A DNA stretch of 64,000 bases from Escherichia coli (lineage in GTDB: Bacteria; Pseudomonadota; Gammaproteobacteria; Enterobacterales; Enterobacteriaceae), in assembly GCF_036503815.1 (NCBI RefSeq), contig NZ_AP027764.1, positions 806,001 to 870,000 of the forward strand, in the 5' to 3' direction. Under the pieces are notes generated by a model. The model was not told where the DNA came from. It worked only from the letters and a program-made list of their open reading frames with translations, and did no database searches. Each line of letters opens with the position of its first letter. Within the stretch, counting starts at the first letter, position 1. The position numbers and the translations under genes are program-made. Below are positions 55,828 through 64,000 of this stretch, piece by piece.

Positions 55828-57084
55828 TTAGTGGCTAACCGTCTGTGTGCCTGTCGGGACACGAACGTGTTTATATTTGAACATCGCCATAAACGCGAAG
55901 GCCAGAACCACGGAGTAACCTGCGAAAATCAGCCATACGGTTTGCCAGTCGGTAATGCCGTTTTGGGTATACATCTCAACCACTTTACCGCTCACGATGC
56001 CGCCGAGGATACAGCCGAAGCCGTTGGTCATCATCAGGAACATCCCTTGCGCACTGGCGCGAATTGCCGGGCTAACTTCTTTTTCGACAAACACCGAGCC
56101 AGAGATGTTGAAGAAGTCGAATGCGCAACCGTAAACGATCATCGACAGTACCAGCAGCACGGTACCGAACGGAGTCGGGTCGCCGTAAGCAAACAGCGCA
56201 AAACGCAGGATCCACGCCACGATACTGATCATCATTACGTTCTTAATACCGTAGCGGCTTAAGAAGAACGGGATGGTCAGAATGAACAGGGTTTCAGAGA
56301 TCTGCGAAATCGACATGATGATTGACGCATGCTGCACGATGAAGCTGCTGGCAAACATCGGATCTTTGTCGAAGCTGTGCAGGAAGGTATTACCAAACAT
56401 GTTGGTAATCTGCAGTTCCGCGCCCAGCAGCATTGAGAAGATGAAGAAGATTGCCATACGCTTGTTTTTAAACAGCGCGAATGCATCGAGGCCCAGCAGG
56501 GTTGTCCAGCTCTGATTCGCTTGCTGTTTAGCAACCGGAATATGCGGCAGAGTCAGGGTAAACAGAACCAGAATGGCGGAAAGAGCTGCGCCAATATACA
56601 GCTGCATGTGGCTTAATTCGAAGCCAGACAGGCTCACCACCCACATTGCCATGATAAAGCCGATGGTGCCCCAGATACGGATTGGCGGGAAGTCAGTAAC
56701 GATATCCATCCCGGCATTTTGCAGGCGATAGTAAGAGATGGTGTTGATTAACCCAAGCGTTGGCATATAAGCAAACGAGTTAATCAATATCACAAGGAAC
56801 ATCGCTTCCGGCGTCGTGACCTGTGCTGCCATGAACAGCGTGATAGCGCCAATGGTGTGGCAAATGGCATAGACCCATTTCGCACTTAACCATTTGTCGG
56901 CCACAATCCCCAGCAGCGCAGGCATAAAGACCGCGGCGATACCCAGTGAGCTATAAACTGCGCCAATAGAAGCACCGTCAAACTTCAGGGTAACAAACAT
57001 ATAGGAACCGAGGGTCGTCAGCCAACTTCCCCACAGACAGAACTGCAGAAAAGAGAGGATTTTCAGCTGCAGCTTAAGATTCAT
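55828..57084 (-). CDS. nupG: NupG, nucleoside:proton symporter
   Basis: A 418-residue MFS transporter of the NHS family with twelve membrane segments, broad for purine and pyrimidine nucleosides. The start was set at ATG 57084 (MNLKLQLKI), the standard length, after AGGAAATT. Its upstream region has CRP-like and CytR-like sequence. Confidence 0.96.
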   Translation of the reverse strand: MNLKLQLKILSFLQFCLWGSWLTTLGSYMFVTLKFDGASIGAVYSSLGIAAVFMPALLGIVADKWLSAKWVYAICHTIGAITLFMAAQVTTPEAMFLVILINSFAYMPTLGLINTISYYRLQNAGMDIVTDFPPIRIWGTIGFIMAMWVVSLSGFELSHMQLYIGAALSAILVLFTLTLPHIPVAKQQANQSWTTLLGLDAFALFKNKRMAIFFIFSMLLGAELQITNMFGNTFLHSFDKDPMFASSFIVQHASIIMSISQISETLFILTIPFFLSRYGIKNVMMISIVAWILRFALFAYGDPTPFGTVLLVLSMIVYGCAFDFFNISGSVFVEKEVSPAIRASAQGMFLMMTNGFGCILGGIVSGKVVEMYTQNGITDWQTVWLIFAGYSVVLAFAFMAMFKYKHVRVPTGTQTVSH

Positions 57085-57231
57085 GTTAATTTCCTCACAT
57101 CGTGATGCGGATGAGTGTTTGAAAAAGCACATTTGACCGTGCGAGATGATGCGATTCTATCAACTTCGCAGACTGGTTTTTTGTTACCTGTGGCAAATAA
57201 TTGCAAACATTCCCAATTTGCAAAACGAAAT

Positions 57232-57247
57232 TGTGATGTGGATAACA
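57232..57247. promoter_or_regulatory. Candidate CRP site upstream of nupG
   Basis: TGTGATGTGGATAACA fits the CRP consensus TGTGAnnnnnnTCACA in the left half and partly in the right. It is about 150 bases before the nupG start. nupG is known to be controlled by CRP, CytR and DeoR; this site is a pattern match only. Confidence 0.4.
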
Positions 57248-57285
57248 TTTTTGCCCCTGAGCATCGTCAGGGGCGGTAAGTGGAA

Positions 57286-58365
57286 TTATCGGCGGCGGTA
57301 AGATTTTTGCGCAGTGTTCACTTTATAAAGATAACGGCGAGATTCCGCAGAGGGATGGCGGGTCGTCAGCGTCTGATAAACATCGCCCGGCGTCATGGTG
57401 TTAATAATATTAGCCGCCTGAATCTTATCATTCGAAAAGACTCGCAGCACGCTGCCTGCGCCGCCGTTATAGGCGGTGATGACGGCGTAACGCCGCGACG
57501 TTGGGTTATCAATTCCGCCAAGATAAACATTATTCAGCATCGCCAGATACGCGGTGCCGGTATCAATATTGCTGGCAGGATCAAACAAGAAACTGCGGCT
57601 CGGCGTGCCGGATTTCCCCTGCGAGCGGAACACATCTTTCCCGGCAGTATGTTGTACCACCTGCATTAGCCCCAGCGCGTCGGAACGGCTGACCGCATAG
57701 GGGTTAAAGGAAGATTCGGTCTGCATAATTGCGAGAATCAGCGACTCATCAACGCCATATTTCCGTGACGCCTGGCGGACCATGCCGAGATATTTGTGCG
57801 CACGTTTATCAAGGTGGTTCGGCACCATGTTAATGGTGACACTGTAGATGATACGCAGCCCGTTGCTGCGGCTTTTCAGACGGTTTTTCAGCAGATAATC
57901 CGCGAAGTTGCTCGCACGACCTTCCCAGCGAATCGGCTGCCCGGTGTTGTCCACCACCTGACCGTAAAGGAAAGGTTCTTTCGAAATCGTAATATCATCA
58001 ACGTCGGAATAGAGATCGACCGAACTCGGATCGTCACCCATCAGCAACGTTTTGATTATTGCCCGGCGCAGGTGCGCGGCAGGTTCTGTCCCGGCGATGG
58101 TTTCGATAGTAATCGTACCGTCATCGAAGTTGATGTGGCTGCGGGTCTGATATTGATCGGTGTATTTCACGTAGTCCTTAGGACCGGCGATCACCACCTC
58201 TTTGAAGCCCCAGATGTTCTCAATATTGTGGGCAAATTGCCCCATCAGAATATCAAAACCGTTGGTATCTTTGACCCAGGCTTCGTTATAGGTATCGCCT
58301 TTTTTGGTCGTCGAACAGGAGATGAGCAACGGCGCAATCAAAGCCAGCGCGAGATATTTTTTCAT
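57286..58365 (-). CDS. mltC: MltC, membrane-bound lytic murein transglycosylase C
   Basis: A 359-residue outer-membrane lipoprotein (lipobox LISC, Cys17). The C-terminal SLT domain carries the catalytic Glu in [13 protein letters not shown], plus ALGLMQV and [10 protein letters not shown]. It cleaves peptidoglycan strands to 1,6-anhydro products. ATG 58365 is chosen over the adjacent in-frame codon 58368. Downstream of yggX in the mutY-yggX-mltC order. Confidence 0.97.
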
Positions 58366-58428
58366 CATTCCGGGTGCGTGTTGTGTTTGTATTTATGCAG
58401 GTGCCGGAGGCGTGCTCCGGCACTGTTT

Positions 58429-58707
<279 letters not shown>

Positions 58708-58731
58708 TCATCCTCTTTATCGACTCACGCG

Positions 58732-59784
58732 CTAAACCGGCGCGCCAGTGCGTAACTGCTGTAACAAACGCTCCACGGGAGCCGCCAGGCCAACTGACGG
58801 CGGTTGCGCTAAGTTATACCAGAGCGCATTGCCTTCATCCATGCAGCCGGTGAATAACGACACGGGAAGCCACATAGGCACAATATCTAAGTGGAAATGG
58901 CTGAATGTATGGCGAAACGCGGTCAGCTGCGTCAGGTTATCGGCAGCAATCTGCCGTTGCGCCAGCCATTGCCGCAAACTTTCTTCATCGGCAAACTGCG
59001 GGAAACAGTATAAACCGCCCCACAATCCGCTCGGCGGACGCTGCGCCAGAAATACTTCATCTTCGTGCTGTAACAGCAGAAAGTAGCCGGTGCGCTCCGG
59101 TAGCGTCTGTTTCGGTTTTTTGCCCGGATAAAGCGACCAGCTATTGTTGGCGGTGGCAATACACCCGTTTTGTAGCGGACAGAGCGAACATTTCGGCTTC
59201 GAGCGCGTACAAATCATCGCGCCCAAATCCATCATCGCCTGGTTAAACCGTTCCACGCCAACCGCGGGCGTCACCTGCTCGCTCAAACTCCATAGTTTAT
59301 TCTCGACCTCTTTTTTCCCAGGCCAGCCGCTTACAGCATAGCAGCGCGCCAGCACGCGTTTGACGTTACCGTCGAGAATCGGAAAGTGCTTACCCAGAGA
59401 AAGCGAGAGAATCGCGCCTGCGGTGGAACGCCCGACGCCCGGTAACGCGGCAACCTCATCAAAGGTTTCCGGGAATTTACCGCCGTGTAAGGTGGCAACT
59501 TGCTGTGCCGCTTTATGTAGATTGCGCGCGCGGGCGTAATAGCCCAGTCCGGTCCACAAGTGGAGAACTTCGTCCAGCGGCGCATTGGCGAGATCGGTCA
59601 CCGTCGGGAAGCGCGCCATAAAGCGTTCAAAATAGGGGATAACGGTCGCAACCTGAGTTTGTTGCAACATCACTTCTGAGAGCCATACTTTGTAGGGCGT
59701 CTTGTCAATTTGCCAGGGCAGAGTTTTTCGCCCGTATTTATCGTACCAGTCCAGAACCTGGGCTGAAAATTGCGACGCTTGCAT
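58732..59784 (-). CDS. mutY: MutY, adenine DNA glycosylase
   Basis: A 350-residue enzyme removing adenine mispaired with 8-oxoguanine. Catalytic Glu37 lies in SEVMLQQTQ; the helix-hairpin-helix LPGVGRSTAGAILS and the catalytic Asp in ILDGNVKRV follow. The 4Fe-4S loop is C-x6-C-x2-C-x5-C (CTRSKPKCSLCPLQNGC). The C-terminal NUDIX-like domain recognises 8-oxoG. ATG 59784 gives the standard length; ten extra upstream codons were rejected. Confidence 0.98.
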   Translation of the reverse strand: MQASQFSAQVLDWYDKYGRKTLPWQIDKTPYKVWLSEVMLQQTQVATVIPYFERFMARFPTVTDLANAPLDEVLHLWTGLGYYARARNLHKAAQQVATLHGGKFPETFDEVAALPGVGRSTAGAILSLSLGKHFPILDGNVKRVLARCYAVSGWPGKKEVENKLWSLSEQVTPAVGVERFNQAMMDLGAMICTRSKPKCSLCPLQNGCIATANNSWSLYPGKKPKQTLPERTGYFLLLQHEDEVFLAQRPPSGLWGGLYCFPQFADEESLRQWLAQRQIAADNLTQLTAFRHTFSHFHLDIVPMWLPVSLFTGCMDEGNALWYNLAQPPSVGLAAPVERLLQQLRTGAPV

Positions 59785-59944
59785 GGTCACCGAATTCACT
59801 GTTGTTGGGGGCAAGATTGCAGCACAGCGACGGCAGGGTGTAAACCGGAACTTTCCGCAGCCACGGCCTTATCATGCTTGCATCCGGCAACTAACTTTGG
59901 ATAATGCCCGTTTTCAGAACACTTTCACAAGCGACTAAATCTTT

Positions 59945-60664
59945 ATGAAAAACGACGTCATCTCACCGGAATTTGATGAAAACGGCCGCCCGCTGCGCCG
60001 TATCCGTAGTTTTGTGCGCCGCCAGGGGCGACTGACCAAAGGCCAGGAACATGCGCTGGAAAACTACTGGCCGGTGATGGGCGTTGAGTTCAGCGAAGAT
60101 ATGCTGGATTTCCCTGCGCTTTTTGGCCGTGAAGCGCCAGTGACGCTTGAGATTGGTTTCGGCATGGGGGCGTCGCTGGTGGCAATGGCTAAAGATCGCC
60201 CTGAGCAGGACTTCCTCGGCATTGAAGTGCATTCACCAGGCGTTGGTGCGTGCCTGTCTTCTGCGCATGAAGAGGGCTTAAGCAACCTGCGCGTGATGTG
60301 TCATGATGCGGTTGAAGTGCTGCATAAAATGATTCCTGACAATTCATTGCGCATGGTGCAGCTCTTTTTCCCTGACCCGTGGCACAAAGCGCGCCATAAT
60401 AAACGCCGTATCGTTCAGGTGCCGTTTGCCGAACTGGTAAAAAGCAAACTGCAGCTGGGGGGCGTATTCCATATGGCGACCGACTGGGAACCTTATGCGG
60501 AACATATGCTTGAAGTGATGTCTTCTATTGACGGTTATAAAAACCTGTCAGAGAGCAATGATTACGTACCGCGTCCGGCATCACGTCCGGTGACGAAATT
60601 TGAACAACGTGGTCATCGTCTTGGTCACGGAGTATGGGACTTAATGTTCGAGAGGGTGAAATAA
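59945..60664 (+). CDS. trmB: TrmB, tRNA (guanine-N7)-methyltransferase
   Basis: A 239-residue SAM-dependent enzyme making m7G46 in tRNA. SAM motif LEIGFGMGASLVAMA, and the family motif FFPDPWHKARHNKRRIV. Divergent from mutY across 160 bases; its stop overlaps yggL by one base. Confidence 0.97.
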   Translation: MKNDVISPEFDENGRPLRRIRSFVRRQGRLTKGQEHALENYWPVMGVEFSEDMLDFPALFGREAPVTLEIGFGMGASLVAMAKDRPEQDFLGIEVHSPGVGACLSSAHEEGLSNLRVMCHDAVEVLHKMIPDNSLRMVQLFFPDPWHKARHNKRRIVQVPFAELVKSKLQLGGVFHMATDWEPYAEHMLEVMSSIDGYKNLSESNDYVPRPASRPVTKFEQRGHRLGHGVWDLMFERVK

Positions 60665-60990
60665 TGGCAAAGAACCGTAGCCGTCGTCTGCGTAAAAAAA
60701 TGCACATCGACGAATTCCAGGAATTAGGATTTTCGGTGGCATGGCGATTCCCGGAAGGTACATCGGAAGAACAGATTGATAAAACCGTTGATGACTTTAT
60801 TAACGAGGTTATCGAACCGAACAAACTGGCCTTTGACGGCAGAGGATATCTGGCCTGGGAAGGTCTGATCTGCATGCAGGAAATCGGCAAATGCACCGAA
60901 GAACATCAGGCGATTGTGCGTAAGTGGCTGGAAGAGCGCAAACTGGATGAGGTACGCACCAGCGAACTTTTCGACGTTTGGTGGGACTAA
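60664..60990 (+). CDS. yggL: YggL, DUF469 family protein
   Basis: A 108-residue protein with a basic N-terminus (MAKNRSRRLRKKMHIDEF) and an acidic end. Reported, as I recall, to associate with the 50S ribosomal subunit. Start at ATG 60664, coupled to trmB through TAATG; the longer frame from 60634 lies within trmB. Confidence 0.94.
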   Translation: MAKNRSRRLRKKMHIDEFQELGFSVAWRFPEGTSEEQIDKTVDDFINEVIEPNKLAFDGRGYLAWEGLICMQEIGKCTEEHQAIVRKWLEERKLDEVRTSELFDVWWD

Positions 60991-61022
60991 GAAAGCATAC
61001 GGGCGATGACAAATGCAAAACT

Positions 61023-61102
<80 letters not shown>

Positions 61103-61173
61103 TGGATAACGTGTACTTTGTTATCAATCTGGGGCCAGCAAATGCTGGCCTGATTTGTTCTTGAGGGAAGACT

Positions 61174-61893
61174 ATGATGCGCAAAATGCTGCTGGCGGCA
61201 GCACTTTCAGTGACGGCGATGACCGCTCACGCCGACTACCAGTGCAGCGTCACGCCGCGTGATGATGTGATTGTCAGCCCGCAAACCGTGCAGGTGAAGG
61301 GCGAAAACGGCAATCTGGTGATCACGCCAGACGGCAACGTGATGTATAACGGTAAGCAATATTCCCTGAACGCCGCCCAGCGCGAGCAGGCGAAGGATTA
61401 TCAGGCTGAACTGCGTAGTACGCTGCCGTGGATTGATGAAGGCGCGAAAAGCCGCGTCGAGAAAGCCCGTATCGCGCTGGATAAAATCATCGTTCAGGAG
61501 ATGGGCGAAAACAGCAAAATGCGCAGCCGTCTGACCAAACTTGATGCGCAACTGAAAGAGCAGATGAACCGCATTATCGAAACGCGCAGCGATGGCCTGA
61601 CGTTCCACTATAAAGCCATTGATCAGGTTCGCGCCGAAGGCCAGCAATTAGTGAATCAGGCAATGGGCGGAATTTTACAGGACAGCATTAATGAAATGGG
61701 CGCGAAAGCGGTGCTGAAAAGCGGTGGTAACCCATTACAGAATGTGCTGGGAAGCCTGGGCGGTCTGCAATCCTCAATCCAGACCGAATGGAAAAAGCAG
61801 GAAAAAGACTTCCAGCAGTTTGGCAAAGATGTCTGTAGCCGCGTTGTGACTTTGGAAGATAGCCGCAAAGCCCTGGTCGGAAATTTAAAATAA
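61174..61893 (+). CDS. yggN: YggN, DUF2884 exported protein
   Basis: A 239-residue protein with a signal peptide (LLAAALSVTAMTAHA, cleavage before DYQC). The mature part is helical and rich in Lys and Gln, with two Cys that could form a disulfide. Function unknown. MM at the start leaves two adjacent possible initiators (61174, 61177). Confidence 0.93.
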   Translation: MMRKMLLAAALSVTAMTAHADYQCSVTPRDDVIVSPQTVQVKGENGNLVITPDGNVMYNGKQYSLNAAQREQAKDYQAELRSTLPWIDEGAKSRVEKARIALDKIIVQEMGENSKMRSRLTKLDAQLKEQMNRIIETRSDGLTFHYKAIDQVRAEGQQLVNQAMGGILQDSINEMGAKAVLKSGGNPLQNVLGSLGGLQSSIQTEWKKQEKDFQQFGKDVCSRVVTLEDSRKALVGNLK

Positions 61894-61904
61894 TCCTCTA
61901 TTTT

Positions 61905-61934
61905 AAGACGGCATAATACTTTTTTATGCCGTTT
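61905..61934 (+). terminator. Terminator after yggN
   Basis: ACGGCATAA (61908-61916) pairs with TTATGCCGT (61924-61932), with a weak extension on each side, followed by TTAATTCTTCG. Confidence 0.75.
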
Positions 61935-61997
61935 AATTCTTCGTTTTGTTACCTGTCTCTAACTTTGTAGATCTCCAAAATATATTCACGTTGTAAA

Positions 61998-62011
61998 TTG
62001 TTTAACGTCAA
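61998..62011. promoter_or_regulatory. FNR site and -10 of the ansB promoter
   Basis: TTGTTTAACGTCAA matches the FNR frame TTGATnnnnATCAA in its outer bases, centred at 62004.5. GATAAT at 62033-62038 would be the -10 of a start near 62045, so the FNR site sits about 41 bases upstream, the normal class II position. ansB is known to be activated by FNR and CRP. Confidence 0.7.
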
Positions 62012-62068
62012 ATTTCCCATACAAAGCTAAGGGATAATGCGTAGCGTTCACGTAACTGGAGGAATGAA

Positions 62069-63115
62069 ATGGAGTTTTTCAAAAAGACGGCACTTGCCGC
62101 ACTGGTTATGGGTTTTAGTGGTGCAGCATTGGCATTACCCAATATCACCATTTTAGCAACCGGCGGGACCATTGCCGGTGGTGGTGACTCCGCAACCAAA
62201 TCTAACTACACAGCGGGTAAAGTTGGCGTAGAAAATCTGGTTAATGCGGTGCCGCAACTGAAGGACATTGCGAACGTTAAAGGCGAGCAGGTAGTGAATA
62301 TCGGCTCCCAGGACATGAACGATAATGTCTGGCTGACACTGGCGAAAAAAATTAACACCGACTGCGATAAAACCGACGGCTTCGTCATTACTCACGGTAC
62401 CGACACGATGGAAGAAACCGCTTACTTCCTCGACCTGACGGTGAAATGCGACAAACCGGTGGTGATGGTCGGCGCAATGCGCCCGTCCACGTCCATGAGC
62501 GCAGACGGTCCATTCAACCTGTATAACGCGGTAGTGACCGCAGCTGATAAAGCCTCCGCTAATCGTGGCGTGCTGGTGGTGATGAACGACACCGTACTGG
62601 ACGGTCGCGATGTCACCAAAACCAACACCACCGACGTAGCGACCTTCAAGTCTGTTAACTACGGTCCTCTGGGTTACATTCACAACGGTAAGATTGACTA
62701 CCAACGTACCCCGGCACGTAAGCATACCAGCGACACGCCGTTCGATGTCTCTAAGCTGAATGAACTGCCGAAAGTCGGCATCGTTTATAACTACGCTAAC
62801 GCATCCGATCTTCCGGCTAAAGCACTGGTAGATGCGGGCTATGATGGCATCGTCAGCGCTGGTGTGGGTAACGGTAACCTGTATAAATCCGTGTTCGACA
62901 CTCTGGCGACCGCCGCGAAAAACGGCACTGCAGTAGTGCGTTCTTCCCGCGTACCGACGGGCGCTACCACTCAGGATGCCGAAGTGGATGATGCGAAATA
63001 TGGCTTCGTGGCCTCTGGCACGCTGAACCCGCAAAAAGCGCGCGTTCTGCTGCAACTGGCTCTGACGCAAACCAAAGATCCGCAGCAGATCCAGCAGCTC
63101 TTCAATCAGTACTAA
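62069..63115 (+). CDS. ansB: AnsB, periplasmic L-asparaginase II
   Basis: A 348-residue precursor with a 22-residue signal peptide ending ALA before LPNITIL. The first catalytic Thr is in ATGGTIAGG, the second with its Asp in THGTDTMEE. A tetrameric high-affinity enzyme hydrolysing asparagine to aspartate and ammonia. Ribosome site TGGAGGAA. Confidence 0.98.
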   Translation: MEFFKKTALAALVMGFSGAALALPNITILATGGTIAGGGDSATKSNYTAGKVGVENLVNAVPQLKDIANVKGEQVVNIGSQDMNDNVWLTLAKKINTDCDKTDGFVITHGTDTMEETAYFLDLTVKCDKPVVMVGAMRPSTSMSADGPFNLYNAVVTAADKASANRGVLVVMNDTVLDGRDVTKTNTTDVATFKSVNYGPLGYIHNGKIDYQRTPARKHTSDTPFDVSKLNELPKVGIVYNYANASDLPAKALVDAGYDGIVSAGVGNGNLYKSVFDTLATAAKNGTAVVRSSRVPTGATTQDAEVDDAKYGFVASGTLNPQKARVLLQLALTQTKDPQQIQQLFNQY

Positions 63116-63122
63116 TCACCTC

Positions 63123-63148
63123 GCCCCGGTATCGTGCCGGGGCTTTTC
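63123..63148 (+). terminator. Terminator after ansB
   Basis: GCCCCGG (63123-63129) pairs with CCGGGGC (63137-63143) and is followed by TTTTC. Confidence 0.9.
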
Positions 63149-63230
63149 ACTTCAGACTCACGTCCATTGCCAATTTTTATCACCCTAATGATAATCACCG
63201 GAATAAATTATTCCGCGCGAGGGTTTTCGG

Positions 63231-64000
63231 GTGAAAATGCAATGGATTGTAGGCACGGCGCTGCTTATGTTGATGACTGGTAATGCCTGGGCAGATGGCG
63301 AACCGCCAACTGAAAATATCTTAAAAGATCAATTCAAAAAGCAGTATCACGGCATTCTCAAGCTTGATGCCATCAGCTTAAAAAATCTTGATGCTAAGGG
63401 TAATCAGGCCACCTGGTCAGCGGAAGGCGATGTCTCTTCCAGTGACGATCTCTATACCTGGGTCGGTCAGTTGGCAGATTACGAACTGCTCGAACAGACC
63501 TGGACGAAAGATAAACCGGTAAAATTCTCGGCGATGTTAACCAGTAAAGGAACGCCCGCGTCTGGCTGGTCGGTGAACTTTTACTCTTTTCAGGCGGCAG
63601 CCAGCGATCGTGGGCGGGTGGTCGACGATATCAAAACGAATAATAAATATCTGATCGTGAATAGCGAAGATTTCAATTATCGCTTTAGTCAGCTTGAATC
63701 AGCGTTGAATACCCAGAAGAACTCGATTCCTGCGCTGGAAAAGGAAGTGAAAGCGCTTGATAAGCAAATGGTGGCGGCGCAGAAAGCAGCGGATGCATAT
63801 TGGGGAAAAGATGCAAACGGTAAGCAAATGACCCGCGAAGACGCATTTAAAAAAATTCACCAACAGCGTGATGAGTTTAATAAACAGAACGATAGCGAGG
63901 CGTTCGCGGTTAAATATGACAAAGAGGTTTATCAACCGGCGATTGCGGCATGTCATAAACAGAGTGCAGAGTGTTATGAAGTGCCGATTCAGCAGAAGCG
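63231..64000 (+). CDS. yggM: YggM, DUF1202 exported protein (3' end outside window)
   Basis: An open frame of 256 codons from GTG 63231 that runs off the window. Signal peptide MKMQWIVGTALLMLMTGNA with cleavage near AWA. The mature part has a predicted coiled-coil region (ALEKEVKALDKQMVAAQKAA). Recognised as YggM by sequence and by its place after ansB. Function unknown. ATG 63237 is an alternative start two codons in. Confidence 0.9.
   Translation, partial: MKMQWIVGTALLMLMTGNAWADGEPPTENILKDQFKKQYHGILKLDAISLKNLDAKGNQATWSAEGDVSSSDDLYTWVGQLADYELLEQTWTKDKPVKFSAMLTSKGTPASGWSVNFYSFQAAASDRGRVVDDIKTNNKYLIVNSEDFNYRFSQLESALNTQKNSIPALEKEVKALDKQMVAAQKAADAYWGKDANGKQMTREDAFKKIHQQRDEFNKQNDSEAFAVKYDKEVYQPAIAACHKQSAECYEVPIQQK

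Noticed and set aside
62153..63070. 305-codon minus-strand frame opposite ansB
   Set aside because: Antisense shadow of a strongly supported gene.

Overview
The window is a continuous stretch of Escherichia coli chromosome. Gene content, gene order and protein sequences match the yghX-hyb-glc-gsp-pheV-speC-ansB region of E. coli, read here in the direction of decreasing K-12 coordinates. It is not K-12-like in two places. K-12, as I recall it, keeps only remnants of the type II secretion operon and has lost, through an IS5-associated deletion, most of the genes between yghQ and yghO. Both regions are complete here. I saw no insertion sequence, prophage or CRISPR array. All family and K-12 comparisons are from memory; no search was run.

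Layout. 1-1.25 kb: end of yghX (dienelactone-hydrolase family) and yghW. 1.4-8.0 kb: the hydrogenase-2 operon hybOABCDEFG (uptake NiFe hydrogenase with its maturation factors), closed by a REP element. 8.1-12.8 kb: yghU, gss (glutathionylspermidine synthetase/amidase) and pitB (phosphate transporter).

12.9-25.8 kb is the most interesting part. It holds three paralogous P-loop kinases (yghT, yghS, yghR), a full-length flippase-like yghQ, a CHAD-like protein, a YtfJ-like periplasmic protein and an LptF/LptG-like permease pair. Convergent to these is a four-gene operon for a fatty acyl-AMP ligase, an NAD(P)-dependent reductase, a dedicated acyl carrier protein and a serine-palmitoyltransferase-like enzyme. 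Divergent from that operon is yghO, a GNAT-fold acyltransferase. This is the parts list of bacterial ceramide (sphingolipid) synthesis plus head-group kinases and an export route. I propose it is a sphingolipid-like lipid synthesis and export system, which E. coli is not generally thought to have.

25.8-35.3 kb: glycolate utilisation, with regulator glcC divergent from glcDEFGB and then permease glcA. 35.8-52.2 kb: the surface lipoprotein metalloprotease SslE (YghJ), prepilin peptidase pppA, pilotin yghG and an uninterrupted gspC-M type II secretion operon, which is the dedicated exporter of SslE. 52.36 kb: tRNA-Phe (pheV), a known island integration site, with nothing inserted next to it. 52.5-64 kb: housekeeping genes yqgA, speC, nupG, mltC-yggX-mutY, trmB-yggL, yggN, ansB and the 5' part of yggM.
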